Shown here in pieces: positions 1-8,739 of a stretch of 64,000 nt of DNA. The stretch comes from Streptomyces sp. NBC_00572 (GTDB taxonomy: Bacteria > Actinomycetota > Actinomycetes > Streptomycetales > Streptomycetaceae): positions 992,001 through 1,056,000 of the forward strand of contig NZ_JAPENX010000001.1 of the NCBI RefSeq assembly GCF_026341815.1, written 5' to 3'. The stretch's first letter is position 1, and the number at the start of each line of letters is the position of its first letter. The position numbers were made by a program, and so were the translations under genes. Under the pieces are notes generated by a model. That model did no database searches and was not told where the DNA came from. It saw nothing but the letters and a program-made list of their open reading frames with translations.

Positions 1-1044
1 CTGGGCGACCCGGGCGAGCTGCACGGCCTCCCGCCCGTGGCCGAGGTAGACGGCCTGGCAGCTCATGGTGAGGAGCACGTACGAGCCGTAGGCCCGGTCC
101 CCGGCGGCCTGGGCGAGGCGCAGCGCCTGGACGAAGTAGCGCTGGGCGAGGCCGTGGGCGGCGATGTCGTACGAGGTCCAGCCGGCCAGCCGGGTCAGGT
201 CGGCGGCCGCGGCGAAGAGGCGGCGGCCGACGGACTCCCCGTACGTCCCGCGCAGCATCGGCTCGGCCTCGTGCTCCAGGTAGCGGACGAGCGCCTGGCG
301 GGCGTGGCCGCCGCCGTAGGCGTGGTCGAGGGTGCGGAACAGTTCGCCGACGGAGCGCAGGGCGGCGATGTCGCCGCTGGAGACCCGCTGGCCGGGCCCC
401 CGGTCCGTGCCGCGCTGCCGGGGCACGGAGAAGCGCCCCTGGGGCGGCACCCGGGGGTCGTGGATGAGGCGCGGGTCGTGGGCGATGCGCGGGTCGTGCG
501 GGAGCCGGGGCTCGGCGGTGACACCGGAGGAGGCGGACGAGGCGGCGGAGGGGGGCGCGGACGAGGTGCGGAGGCCGGGCGGCTGGTCCCCGCGCGCCAC
601 CCGGTCGTCGGCGCGGCCGATCAGCCAGTCGCGGCTGGGGACGACCAGCCCCGCCGGGGTGAAGGCGATCTTGCGGAGTTCGGCGTGGCTGCCGGAGTCC
701 TTGCGCCAGAGCCCGCTGACGATGTCGACGGCCTCTTCGGGGGTCGCGGCGAACTCCAGGCCCGCGTAGACGGGGGCGCAGGCGTCGAGGCCGAGGTCCT
801 GGGCGGAGAGCCGGCGCCCGAGGCGACGGGTGAAGACCTCGGCGATGAGCGCGGGGGTGGTGCCGCGCGGCTGCTGGCCGCGGAGCCAGCGGGTCACCGA
901 GGTCTTGTCGTACCGCAGGTCGAGACCGTGTTCCAGACCGAGCTGGTCCACCCGTCTCGCCAGGCCCGCATGGGAGAACCCCGCTTCGGCGATGAGCGCG
1001 GCGAGCTGGCGGTTCGGGATGCGCTGCGGTGGTCGTTCCGTCAT
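1..1044 (-). CDS. Helix-turn-helix transcriptional regulator with TPR-like C-terminal region (3' end outside window)
   Basis: The reading frame is open from an ATG at 1044 to the left edge (348 codons), so the C-terminus is missing. Residues 1-70 look like a Cro/C1-type HTH: NRQLAALIAEAGFSHAGLAR, then TSVTRWLRGQQPRG, which resembles a recognition region. The second half (about 215-348) is Ala/Leu/Arg-rich helices of the TPR-like kind found in large Streptomyces developmental regulators. Between them is a Pro/Ser-rich linker with three HDPR repeats. An AGGAG lies about 12 bases upstream, a long but usable spacing. The gene is divergent from lipB. DNA binding is inferred from the HTH; the regulated genes are unknown. 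Confidence 0.8.
   Translation of the reverse strand, partial: MTERPPQRIPNRQLAALIAEAGFSHAGLARRVDQLGLEHGLDLRYDKTSVTRWLRGQQPRGTTPALIAEVFTRRLGRRLSAQDLGLDACAPVYAGLEFAATPEEAVDIVSGLWRKDSGSHAELRKIAFTPAGLVVPSRDWLIGRADDRVARGDQPPGLRTSSAPPSAASSASSGVTAEPRLPHDPRIAHDPRLIHDPRVPPQGRFSVPRQRGTDRGPGQRVSSGDIAALRSVGELFRTLDHAYGGGHARQALVRYLEHEAEPMLRGTYGESVGRRLFAAAADLTRLAGWTSYDIAAHGLAQRYFVQALRLAQAAGDRAYGSYVLLTMSCQAVYLGHGREAVQLARVAQ
455..498. repeat. 18-bp repeat (three copies) coding HDPR units
   Basis: The octamer GGGTCGTG recurs at 455, 473 and 491, a period of exactly 18 bases. On the minus strand each unit gives His-Asp-Pro-Arg plus two variable residues. It lies in the linker of the partial regulator, between the HTH and the helical region. 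Confidence 0.8.
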
Positions 1045-1331
1045 CAGCTGTGCGGTCTCCTGCCTTCCGGGTCCGGACGGCAGCCCCGTCGGACCCTCAT
1101 GGAACGGCGCGAATTTAGCGGTCCTCACGGCCTGTACCGCCACCTTCGCCCCACATTCATCCGATCGTGTGAGGATTGACGGCATCGCTGACGTAGGTGC
1201 CCCCGTCCACCTGCCGGAGGGGCGTCCCCGGCACCGCCGTACAGTGGCATGGGCGCGAATGACGCATGGTGCCGCACCGGCCCGGGATGATCCCCGGAGT
1301 CCGGACCCGGCACCCAGGAGGAGGCATGGCC

Positions 1332-2141
1332 GTGAGTGAGCTGCGATTCGTCCGCCTTGGTTTCGGCGCGGAAGCCGTCGACTACCAGGTGGCCTGGGAC
1401 AAGCAGCGGGAAGTGCACGCCGCGCGGTTCGCCGACGAGATCGACGACACCTGTCTGCTCCTGGAGCACCCTCCGGTCTACACGGCCGGACGGCGTACGG
1501 CGGAGAACGAGCGCCCGCTCGACGGAACGCCCGTGGTGGACGTCGACCGTGGCGGCAAGATCACCTGGCACGGACCCGGCCAGCTGGTCGGCTACCCGAT
1601 CATGAAGCTGCCCCGCCCGGTGGACGTCGTCGCGCACGTCCGCCGCCTGGAGGAGGCGCTGATCCTCACCGCCGCCGAGTTCGGCCTGCAGACGACCCGC
1701 ATCGAGGGCCGCAGCGGGGTCTGGGTGCTCGGCGACCCGGTGGAGAAGCGGCCGGCGCTCGGCGGACTCTCCCTCGACTTCGACCCGCGGCTGACGGACG
1801 AGGAGTTCGACCCCCGTCTGAACGGCCCGGAGTACGCCCCGTCCAACGCGGGCCAGCGCCGCGAGGACCGGAAGCTGGCGGCGATCGGCATCAGGGTCGC
1901 CAAGGGCGTCACGATGCACGGCTTCTCGCTCAACGTGAACCCGGACAACGCGTGGTTCGACCGGATCATCCCGTGCGGCATCCGCGACGCGGGCGTCACC
2001 TCGTTCGCCAACGAGCTGGGCCGGGACGTCCCGGTCGAGGAGGTGCTCCCGGTCGTGGAGAAGCACCTGCGGGCGGTCCTGGAGCAGGCGGAGCTGAAGC
2101 CGCGCGAGATCGAGCGTCCGGTGGAAACGACCTCGGTCTGA
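1332..2141 (+). CDS. lipB: Lipoyl(octanoyl) transferase LipB
   Basis: Transfers octanoate from acyl carrier protein to the lipoyl domains of 2-oxoacid dehydrogenases, the first step of lipoate synthesis. Recognisable features are [14 protein letters not shown] near residue 40, [18 protein letters not shown] around 75-95, and the late [13 protein letters not shown] and IPCGI segments that hold the catalytic lysine and cysteine in this family. The GTG at 1332 is preferred because the second AGGAGG (1319-1324) sits 7 bases upstream; an in-frame ATG at 1326 would leave almost no spacing. The product is 269 aa, normal for the family. lipA follows after 114 bases and catalyses the next step. Confidence 0.96.
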   Translation: MSELRFVRLGFGAEAVDYQVAWDKQREVHAARFADEIDDTCLLLEHPPVYTAGRRTAENERPLDGTPVVDVDRGGKITWHGPGQLVGYPIMKLPRPVDVVAHVRRLEEALILTAAEFGLQTTRIEGRSGVWVLGDPVEKRPALGGLSLDFDPRLTDEEFDPRLNGPEYAPSNAGQRREDRKLAAIGIRVAKGVTMHGFSLNVNPDNAWFDRIIPCGIRDAGVTSFANELGRDVPVEEVLPVVEKHLRAVLEQAELKPREIERPVETTSV

Positions 2142-2255
2142 GGAGTGCCCGCAGGAATGCAGGGCGCTGGCCAGAGGTTGGCCAGACGTAGTAATGCATG
2201 GGAAGCAACGGCGTACCCTGGTGTGCGCCGAAGAATCGAAGCTACAGGAGCCGAT

Positions 2256-3224
2256 GTGTCCGCAGTCGCACCCGACGGACGCAAGATGCTGCGCCTGGAG
2301 GTCCGGAACGCCCAGACCCCCATCGAGCGCAAGCCCGAGTGGATCAAGACGCGGGCGAAGATGGGGCCCGAGTACACGAAGATGCAGAGCCTCGTGAAGA
2401 GCGAGGGCCTGCACACGGTCTGCCAGGAGGCGGGCTGTCCCAACATCTTCGAGTGCTGGGAGGACCGCGAGGCGACCTTCCTCATCGGCGGTGACCAGTG
2501 CACCCGGCGCTGCGACTTCTGCCAGATCGACACGGGCAAGCCCGAGGCGCTGGACCGTGACGAGCCGCGCCGCGTGGGTGAGTCCGTCGTCACGATGGAC
2601 CTGAACTACGCCACCATCACCGGCGTCGCGCGCGACGACCTGGAGGACGGCGGCGCCTGGCTGTACGCGGAGACCGTGCGCCAGATCCACCAGCAGACGG
2701 CGGAGCGCGCCGAGGGCCGCACCAAGGTCGAGCTGCTCGCGCCCGACTTCAACGCGGTGCCGGAGCTCCTGGCGGAGGTCTTCGCCTCCCGCCCCGAGGT
2801 CTTCGCGCACAACGTGGAGACGGTGCCGCGGATCTTCAAGCGGATCCGTCCGGGCTTCCGTTACGAGCGCTCGCTGGACGTCATCACGAAGGCGCGAGAC
2901 TACGGTCTGGTCACGAAGTCGAACCTGATCCTCGGCATGGGCGAGACCCGTGAAGAGGTCAGCGAGGCGCTTCGGCAGCTGCACGACGCCGGTTGCGAGC
3001 TGATCACGATCACGCAGTACCTGCGCCCCTCCGTCCGGCACCACCCCGTGGAGCGCTGGGTGAAGCCGCAGGAGTTCGTGGAGCTCAAGGAGGAGGCCGA
3101 CGAGATCGGCTTCTCCGGTGTCATGTCGGGCCCGCTGGTCCGTTCGTCGTACCGCGCGGGCCGCCTCTTCCAGCAGGCGATCGAGAAGCGCGGCGCGGTG
3201 GACAACGCCACTCAGGCCGTGTGA
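2256..3224 (+). CDS. lipA: Lipoyl synthase LipA (radical SAM)
   Basis: Inserts two sulfurs into protein-bound octanoyl groups to make lipoyl cofactor, using radical SAM chemistry. The protein carries two cysteine sets: an N-terminal one with [13 protein letters not shown] for the auxiliary cluster, and CTRRCDFC, the CxxxCxxC that binds the SAM-linked [4Fe-4S] cluster. The GTG at 2256 gives [12 protein letters not shown], the N-terminus I remember for Streptomyces LipA, with CAGGAG 5 bases upstream. The product is 322 aa. It lies downstream of lipB with its own short intergenic region and is followed by a strong hairpin, so the two genes probably form one functional unit. Confidence 0.97.
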   Translation: MSAVAPDGRKMLRLEVRNAQTPIERKPEWIKTRAKMGPEYTKMQSLVKSEGLHTVCQEAGCPNIFECWEDREATFLIGGDQCTRRCDFCQIDTGKPEALDRDEPRRVGESVVTMDLNYATITGVARDDLEDGGAWLYAETVRQIHQQTAERAEGRTKVELLAPDFNAVPELLAEVFASRPEVFAHNVETVPRIFKRIRPGFRYERSLDVITKARDYGLVTKSNLILGMGETREEVSEALRQLHDAGCELITITQYLRPSVRHHPVERWVKPQEFVELKEEADEIGFSGVMSGPLVRSSYRAGRLFQQAIEKRGAVDNATQAV

Positions 3225-3240
3225 ATCGGAGCACAAGTGG

Positions 3241-3254
3241 TTACCGGCCGGTAA
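3241..3254. repeat. Perfect 14-bp palindrome TTACCGGCCGGTAA
   Basis: The sequence equals its own reverse complement. It lies 17 bases after the lipA stop and before the terminator hairpin. It could be an operator or part of the lipA 3' end; nothing in the sequence decides which. Confidence 0.5.
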
Positions 3255-3265
3255 TGGCCGGATCG

Positions 3266-3315
3266 GACGCGGCCCGTACGCCCCCGCAGCTCAGCGGGGA
3301 TGTACGGGCCGCGTC
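3266..3315 (+). terminator. Terminator-like nested hairpin after lipA
   Basis: A perfect 14-bp outer stem (3266-3279 with 3302-3315) encloses a smaller CCCCGC/GCGGGG hairpin. There is no U-tract, as is usual in Streptomyces. Confidence 0.75.
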
Positions 3316-3478
3316 GGCGTTCCCGCACTCCTCCGCATGGCCGCATCAACGTTTCATCAGTGTTTGACCGCCGGGTCACGCGCTGGTAACACCAGTCTGT
3401 GAGCCTGGTTTCACTCACCGCCACCACCGCTCGCTTTCCCCCACCTCGTCTCACCCGCAATCGAGGGAGGACCCCGAC

Positions 3479-3694
3479 ATGCCGGCCGCATCGACGCACG
3501 TCCGCGTCACCGCGATCCCGTCCGTCACCGACGCCCTGAAGGCCATGGAGTCACTGCTCCTCGGCGCCGGGCAGCGCACCGCCCGGCGCAACGCCTGGAA
3601 CTCCGTACTGGAGGACCGCCGCCGCGCCAAGGACCGGGTCGAGGCCCAGCACGTGATGGAGGTCGCGTCGGGCCGGACTTCCCGGGCCACGTAA
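3479..3694 (+). CDS. Small conserved hypothetical protein (71 aa)
   Basis: A basic, mostly helical 71-residue protein with ALKAMESLLLGAGQRTARRNAW and RRRAKDRVEAQHVMEV, and no signal peptide or membrane segment. A good site (GAGGGAGG, 3463-3470) precedes the ATG. It lies 10 bases upstream of the DUF4191 gene. I recall a homologue at the same place, between lipA and glnA, in other Streptomyces. The helical basic character would suit nucleic-acid or protein binding, but no domain is recognised and no function is proposed. Confidence 0.75.
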   Translation: MPAASTHVRVTAIPSVTDALKAMESLLLGAGQRTARRNAWNSVLEDRRRAKDRVEAQHVMEVASGRTSRAT

Positions 3695-3704
3695 ACTTCA
3701 GGAC

Positions 3705-4409
3705 ATGGCGAGGAAGGCAAACACGGGCAGCGCTGACGCTGCGAACCAGGGGCGGCTCAAGCAGATCGCCCTCACGTACAAGATGACCCGAAAGGCTGAC
3801 CCTAAGGTCGGACTTGTCGTCGCAGGCGTGGGCATCGTCGTACTCGGTGTCCTCCTCGCGATCGGCTTCCTGATCGGTCACCCGGTCTACCTGGGCATCC
3901 TGGGCTTCGTCCTGGGGCTCCTGGCGGCGGCCATCGTGTTCGGGCGGCGCGCCGAGCGCGCGGCCTTCGGGCAGATGGAAGGCCAGCCGGGCGCTGCCGC
4001 GGCGGTCCTGCAGAACGTCGGGCGCGGCTGGACGACGACCCCTGCGGTCGCGATGAACCGCAGCCAGGACGTCGTGCACCGGGCGGTCGGCCGGGCCGGC
4101 ATCGTGCTGGTGGCGGAGGGCAACCCGAACCGGGTGAAGCCTCTGCTCGCGGCCGAGAAGAAGCGGATGAACCGCGTTGTGGTGGACGTGCCGGTGACCG
4201 ACATCATCGTCGGCGACGGCGAGGGCCAGGTGCCGCTCAAGAAGGTCCGTACGACCATGCTCAAGCTGCCTCGGGTGCTCACCGGCCCGCAGGTGACGGC
4301 GGCCAACGACCGGCTGCGGGCGATGGGCGACCTGATGAGCAACATGCCGCTGCCGAAGGGTCCGATGCCCAAGGGCATGCGGATGCCGCGGGGCGGAAAG
4401 ACGCGCTGA
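3705..4409 (+). CDS. DUF4191 integral membrane protein
   Basis: A 234-aa protein with a soluble start (residues 1-35, ITYKMTRKADP-like), two adjacent membrane segments around 38-60 and 63-85, then a soluble tail of about 145 residues. It ends in a Met/Pro/Lys/Arg-rich stretch. The layout matches the actinobacterial DUF4191 family, which is conserved next to glnA. No catalytic motif is visible and the role is unknown. It is the last gene before the 19-bp hairpin shared with the convergent RDD gene. Confidence 0.85.
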   Translation: MARKANTGSADAANQGRLKQIALTYKMTRKADPKVGLVVAGVGIVVLGVLLAIGFLIGHPVYLGILGFVLGLLAAAIVFGRRAERAAFGQMEGQPGAAAAVLQNVGRGWTTTPAVAMNRSQDVVHRAVGRAGIVLVAEGNPNRVKPLLAAEKKRMNRVVVDVPVTDIIVGDGEGQVPLKKVRTTMLKLPRVLTGPQVTAANDRLRAMGDLMSNMPLPKGPMPKGMRMPRGGKTR

Positions 4410-4437
4410 CGCGCCCGACCTGAACACCGAGCGACAC

Positions 4438-4479
4438 GAGAGGGGCCCCGGACCGTGAAAACGGTCCGGGGCCCCTCTC
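4438..4479. terminator. Bidirectional terminator, 19-bp perfect stem with GAAA loop
   Basis: Arms 4438-4456 and 4461-4479 are fully complementary with a 4-base loop. It lies between the stops of the convergent DUF4191 and RDD genes. Confidence 0.92.
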
Positions 4480-4494
4480 TCACGTCCCGACGGG

Positions 4495-4962
4495 TCAGAT
4501 GCGGACCTGGACGGCGCCGGAGAGGCGGTCGTGGAGGCCTCGGCCGTCGCGGTCCCAGATGAGGGCCGGGATGGCCAGGCAGACGAGCAGGGAGCGGAGC
4601 GCCACGCGCGGGAGGGCGAGGCGGCCGCCGTTCACGGAGACGACCCCGAGTCCGAAGAGGCGCTTGCCGGGCGTCGAGCCGATGGTGCCGACGGTCAGCA
4701 CGCTCAGGACGAGCAGGATGACGAGGGCCCAGTTTCCGGTCGCCTGGTTGTAGCCGTCGGTGATCAGGCCGTATGCGATCAGCGTGCAGAGGGCCCAGTC
4801 GACGGCGAGGGCGCCGAGGCGCCGCCCGGGACGGGCGATCGAACCGGGGCCCTCCTCGGGCAGCCCCAGCTGCTGACCGCGGTAACCGAAGTCGACGCCT
4901 GCGTCCTCGGCCGCCGCGCGGGGGCCGGAGAGCCAAGATCCGAGTGCTTGCCTGTTGTCCAC
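4495..4962 (-). CDS. RDD family membrane protein
   Basis: A 155-aa protein starting at a GTG (4962) as MDNRQALGSWLSGPR. It has the RDD signature: ARPGRRLGALAVDW before the first membrane helix, GSTPGKRLFGLGVV between helices, and WDRDGRGLHDRLSG near the C-terminus. Three hydrophobic segments are visible. RDD proteins are small membrane proteins, some linked to ion or osmotic transport, but the substrate here cannot be told. A longer frame to 5037 exists, but the extension is unlike the family. Only a weak ribosome site is seen. Confidence 0.88.
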   Translation of the reverse strand: MDNRQALGSWLSGPRAAAEDAGVDFGYRGQQLGLPEEGPGSIARPGRRLGALAVDWALCTLIAYGLITDGYNQATGNWALVILLVLSVLTVGTIGSTPGKRLFGLGVVSVNGGRLALPRVALRSLLVCLAIPALIWDRDGRGLHDRLSGAVQVRI

Positions 4963-5046
4963 GCGACCACGGTACTGCGCCCGTTTTTGATCACTTCCGC
5001 CCGGGTCGGCGAAGGGTGTCGGCAGGCGGAGTGACACCCACCCCGG

Positions 5047-5084
5047 TTAACTTCGACGAAACAATTGGGTCATGCTTGAGAAAT
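5047..5084 (+). promoter_or_regulatory. GlnR box of glnA
   Basis: TTAAC-n6-GAAAC-n6-GTCAT-n6-GAAAT with exact 6-base gaps fits the Streptomyces GlnR consensus gTnAC-n6-GAAAC repeated twice. It lies about 100 bases upstream of the glnA start, where GlnR activates transcription during nitrogen limitation. Confidence 0.85.
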
Positions 5085-5184
5085 CCCGTCTGCCTATGGT
5101 CGGGTCCAGCGTGTGCCACCGCACTGGCTGCACGAACCAGCTGCAAACCCCGCCCCTCCCCGGGCCGGGAGTAGGAGGAGTGGG

Positions 5185-6609
5185 ATGTCCGAGACGCACG
5201 GGTTCCAGAACGCCGACGAGGTCCAGAAGTACATCAAGGACAACGACGTCAAGATGGTCGACGTCCGTTTCTGCGACCTTCCGGGCGTGATGCAGCACTT
5301 CACGATCCCGGCGACGGCGTTCGACCCGTCGGAGGAGCTCGCCTTCGACGGCTCGTCGATCCGCGGCTTCCAGGCGATCCACGAGTCCGACATGGCGCTC
5401 CGCGCCGACCTGTCGACGGCCCGCGTGGACCCCTTCCGCCGCGACAAGACGCTGAACATCAACTTCTTCATCCACGACCCGATCACGGGCGAGCAGTACA
5501 GCCGTGACCCGCGGAACATCGCGAAGAAGGCCGAGGCGTACCTCGCCTCCACGGGCATCGCCGACACCGCGTACTTCGGCCCCGAGGCCGAGTTCTACGT
5601 GTTCGACTCGGTGCGCTTCGAGACCTCGGCGAACCAGGGCTTCTACCACATCGACTCCGAGGCCGGCGCCTGGAACACCGGTGCGGAGGAGAACAACCGC
5701 GGCTACAAGGTCCGCTACAAGGGCGGCTACTTCCCGGCCCCGCCGGTCGACCACTTCGCCGACCTGCGCTCGGAGATCTCCCTGGAGCTGGAGAACGTCG
5801 GCCTGCAGGTCGAGCGCCAGCACCACGAGGTCGGCACCGCCGGCCAGGCCGAGATCAACTACAAGTTCAACACGCTGCTCGCCGCGGCCGACGACCTGAT
5901 GCTCTTCAAGTACATCGTGAAGAACGTCGCCTGGCGCAACGGCAAGACCGCGACCTTCATGCCGAAGCCGATCTTCGGCGACAACGGCTCGGGCATGCAC
6001 GTCCACCAGTCGCTGTGGGCGAAGGGCGACCCGCTGTTCTACGACGAGACGGGCTACGCGGGCCTCTCGGACATGGCCCGCTACTACATCGGCGGCATCC
6101 TCAAGCACGCCCCGTCGCTGCTCGCCTTCACCAACCCGACGGTGAACTCGTACCACCGTCTGGTCCCGGGCTTCGAGGCCCCGGTGAACATGGTGTACTC
6201 GCAGCGCAACCGCTCCGCCGCCATGCGCATCCCGATCACGGGCTCGAACCCGAAGGCCAAGCGCGTCGAGTTCCGCGCGCCGGACCCGTCCTCGAACCCG
6301 TACCTCGCCTTCTCGGCGCTGCTCCTCGCGGGCCTCGACGGCATCAAGAACAAGATCGAGCCGGCGGAGCCGATCGACAAGGACCTCTACGAGCTGGCTC
6401 CCGAGGAGCACGCGAACGTCCAGCAGGTCCCGACCAACCTGGAGGCCGTCCTCCACGCCCTCGAGGACGACAACGAGTACCTGCAGGCCGGCGGCGTCTT
6501 CACGTCCGACCTGATCGAGACCTGGATCGACTACAAGCGCACCAACGAGATCGCCCCGATCCAGCTGCGCCCGCACCCGCACGAGTTCGAGCTCTACTTC
6601 GACCTCTGA
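5185..6609 (+). CDS. glnA: Glutamine synthetase type I GlnA
   Basis: Makes glutamine from glutamate, ammonia and ATP as a cytosolic dodecamer. The 474-aa protein has [16 protein letters not shown], the [10 protein letters not shown] latch region, EAEFYVFD with metal-binding glutamates, the [21 protein letters not shown]/metal loop, and NRSAAMRIP. The tyrosine in [10 protein letters not shown] (residue 402) is at the adenylylation position, so the GlnE protein encoded at 48-51 kb can regulate it. The ATG at 5185 follows AGGAGGAG. Upstream is a GlnR box, downstream a strong hairpin, so it is a single-gene transcript. It has a few more N-terminal residues (MSETHG) than some relatives. Confidence 0.98.
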   Translation: MSETHGFQNADEVQKYIKDNDVKMVDVRFCDLPGVMQHFTIPATAFDPSEELAFDGSSIRGFQAIHESDMALRADLSTARVDPFRRDKTLNINFFIHDPITGEQYSRDPRNIAKKAEAYLASTGIADTAYFGPEAEFYVFDSVRFETSANQGFYHIDSEAGAWNTGAEENNRGYKVRYKGGYFPAPPVDHFADLRSEISLELENVGLQVERQHHEVGTAGQAEINYKFNTLLAAADDLMLFKYIVKNVAWRNGKTATFMPKPIFGDNGSGMHVHQSLWAKGDPLFYDETGYAGLSDMARYYIGGILKHAPSLLAFTNPTVNSYHRLVPGFEAPVNMVYSQRNRSAAMRIPITGSNPKAKRVEFRAPDPSSNPYLAFSALLLAGLDGIKNKIEPAEPIDKDLYELAPEEHANVQQVPTNLEAVLHALEDDNEYLQAGGVFTSDLIETWIDYKRTNEIAPIQLRPHPHEFELYFDL

Positions 6610-6636
6610 GCCGTACCGCGCGAGCGACGTTCTCCC

Positions 6637-6673
6637 GAGGCCCGTCGTCCCCTTCGAGGGGGCGGCGGGCCTC
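6637..6673 (+). terminator. glnA terminator hairpin
   Basis: A 16-bp stem (6637-6652 with 6658-6673, including two G-U pairs) closes a TTCGA loop 27 bases after the glnA stop. Confidence 0.85.
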
Positions 6674-6728
6674 GCCGTTTCCGGTCAAGATCACAGGAGT
6701 GCGAACAGGTGACGAACTATCGCCTGTA

Positions 6729-6740
6729 CCTACGAGTAGG
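6729..6740. promoter_or_regulatory. Palindrome in the promoter region of the cyclodipeptide synthase gene
   Basis: CCTACGAGTAGG is a 12-bp inverted repeat with a 2-base centre, about 105 bases before the synthase start. A possible promoter (TTCACG, 16 bases, TAGCGT) follows it. A role as regulator site is inferred only from position and symmetry. Confidence 0.35.
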
Positions 6741-6845
6741 GGGTTCACGCTCCGCGACTGATCGATAGCGTGTGGTCGTCGCCGCCGCCACACCCGGAGC
6801 ACAGGGCTCCGCTGGGACTAGCTGGCGCGACTGAGGACTGCCGAC

Positions 6846-7571
6846 GTGACTCAGGCGGCTTTCGCCCCTGCAGAGACGCTCCGACTCCAGCCGTACACCG
6901 ATCACTGCCGCGTCATCGCCGACGAGGGCGCGCACGTGGTCATCGGCGTCTCCCCGGGAAACAGTTATTTCACCGCCCAGCGGCTGCGCGAGCTGACGCG
7001 CTGGGGCTTGGACCACTTCGACCAGGTCGATCTCGTCTACACCGACCTCCATGTCTCCGACATGTACGAGGCGCTGGGGTACGGGGCCGACGAGGCGCGA
7101 CGGAAGGCCGTCAAGAACCTGCGGGGGGTGCGGGCGAAGGTCGGGACGGCCGTGGCCGAGGCCGATCCCACGGGGGTACGGGTACGGGCCCGCGGGATGT
7201 CGGAGTTCGCCGACGTCCCGGCCTACCGCGAGCTGCACGGCACGGTGCTCGACGCGGTGGCGGCGGACCCGGTGGTGCGCGAGACCTGTGACGCGCTGAC
7301 CGGGATCTTCCTGGCCGGGAAGCTGGCGCCGGGGCAGCGGACCGACGAGCGGCAGCGGGAGGTGTGCCGGGCGTACATCTGCGCCGAGGTGCCGCTGTTC
7401 CTGGACACCCCCGCGATCCTCGGGGTCCCGTCCTCGCTCAACTGCTACCACCAGGCACTGCCGCTGGCCGATCTGCTGTACGGCCGCGGGTCCGGGCTCC
7501 GGGCCTCGCGCAATCAGGGCCACGGCATCCTCACACCCACCGGAACCACTGTCCAAGGAGCCGCGCGATGA
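6846..7571 (+). CDS. tRNA-dependent cyclodipeptide synthase, cyclodityrosine-synthase-like
   Basis: Cyclodipeptide synthases (CDPSs) take two aminoacyl-tRNAs and release a diketopiperazine. The 241-aa protein has the catalytic set: Ser36 in GVSPGNSYF, Asn39, Tyr177 and Glu181 in [10 protein letters not shown], and Tyr201-His202 in PSSLNCYHQ. This is the NYH subfamily; each position is one less than in AlbC. From memory, the match to M. tuberculosis Rv2275 (cyclo-Tyr-Tyr synthase) is unusually close, including [17 protein letters not shown] and [13 protein letters not shown], so tyrosine substrates are inferred. The GTG start has GAGG 9 bases upstream. The stop overlaps the next gene by ATGA, which implies translational coupling to the P450. 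It appears intact. Confidence 0.93.
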   Translation: MTQAAFAPAETLRLQPYTDHCRVIADEGAHVVIGVSPGNSYFTAQRLRELTRWGLDHFDQVDLVYTDLHVSDMYEALGYGADEARRKAVKNLRGVRAKVGTAVAEADPTGVRVRARGMSEFADVPAYRELHGTVLDAVAADPVVRETCDALTGIFLAGKLAPGQRTDERQREVCRAYICAEVPLFLDTPAILGVPSSLNCYHQALPLADLLYGRGSGLRASRNQGHGILTPTGTTVQGAAR

Positions 7572-8682
7572 GCGTCGCCGTCGAGACCCTGCCGGCCTTT
7601 CCCTTCGACTGGGACGGGACCCGGCTGCCCGCCGAGATCGAAGCGCTGCGCGCCGCGCCGGTCCGGAAGGTGCGCACGATCGCCGGGGCCGAGGCCTGGC
7701 TGGTCTCCTCGTACGAGCTGTGCCGACACGTCCTGGAGGACGAGAGGTTCAGTTTGAAGGACACCTCGGCGCCGGGAGCGCCGCGGCAGTACGCGCTGAC
7801 GATCCCGCCGCACGTGGTGAACAACATGGGCAACATCACCGGGGCCGGGCTGCGCAAGGCCGTCATGAAGGCGATCAACCCCAAGGCGCCCGGCCTGGAG
7901 GAGTGGCTGCGGGCGCGGGCCGGGGCCCTGGTGGACGCGCTGGTCGCCGAGGGGGCGCCCGGGGACCTGCGGGGCGCCTACGCCGACCCGTACTCGACGG
8001 GGCTGCACTGCCGGATGCTGGGCATCCCGGAGGAGGACGGGCCGCGGCTGCTGCGCAGTCTGGACGTGGCCTTCATGAACGCCCCGCACGAGATCGAGGC
8101 GGCCCGGCTCCACTGGGACCGGGACATCGCCTACATGACCGAGCGCCTCGACGATCCGGCGACGGGCGGGCTGATCGCGGAGCTCGCGGCGCTGCGCGAG
8201 GATCCCGACTACGCGCATCTGACGGACGAGATGCTGGCGACGGTGGGCGTGACGCTGTTCGGCGCCGGGGTGATCTCCCGCACGGGGTCGCCGGGGCGAT
8301 GGATGAACTGCTGCGGGTGAATCTGTCGATCGGCGACGGCCTGCCGCGGCTGGCCATGGCGGACGTACGGCTCGGCGAGGTCGACGTGCGGGCCGGTGAA
8401 CTGGTCCTGGTGTTGGTGGAGGCCGCGAACCACGATCCGCAGCACTTCCCGGACCCGCTCGCCTTCCGGCCGGACCGGGAGAACGCCGCCGATCACCTCT
8501 CCTTCGGCGGCGGTCGGCACTACTGCCCGGCGACGGCGCTCGGCAAGCGGCACGCCGAGATCGCCCTGGAGACCCTCCTCGACCGGCTGCCGGGGCTGCG
8601 GCTCGCGGTACCGGTCGAACAGCTGGTGTGGCGCACCAACTTCATGAAGCGGCTCCCCGAGCGGCTGCCGGTGGCCTGGTAG
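7568..8682 (+). pseudogene. CYP121-like cytochrome P450 (mycocyclosin synthase type), frameshifted by an internal deletion
   Basis: The first frame runs from ATG 7568 to a stop at 8320 and is collinear with M. tuberculosis CYP121 as I remember it: [38 protein letters not shown], then FGAGVIS, whose Ala and Ser fall on residues 233 and 237. The homology then resumes in another frame at 8287 ([14 protein letters not shown]) and continues to LPERLPVAW, ending at 8682. About 28 codons of helix I and beyond are missing, replaced by 8 bases: a net loss of 76 bases. The heme cysteine in HYCPATALG would be residue 345 as in CYP121. The position of Arg386 is Lys. AAGGAG precedes the start. Either a true pseudogene or an assembly error. 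Confidence 0.9.
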
Positions 8683-8700
8683 CGGGCGGGATCCGACGAC

Positions 8701-8730
8701 GGCGCTGCCCGGCCACGGCCGGGCAGCGCC
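8701..8730. terminator. Bidirectional terminator, 14-bp perfect stem
   Basis: Arms 8701-8714 and 8717-8730 pair perfectly over a 2-base centre, between the end of the P450 pseudogene and the end of the convergent small gene. Confidence 0.85.
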
Positions 8731-8739
8731 CCTCCGCCG

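Noticed and set aside
5113..5184. Longer glnA start adding 24 residues
   Set aside because: The added residues are unlike the family, and AGGAGGAG directly precedes the ATG at 5185.
6770..6793. GTGTGG/CCACAC inverted repeat upstream of the cyclodipeptide synthase
   Set aside because: Long 12-base centre and a GC-rich context make it expected by chance; no known regulator site matches.
8320..8682. Second part of the P450 as a separate gene
   Set aside because: It has no ribosome site and consists only of the C-terminal half of the CYP121 fold, so it is part of the broken gene.
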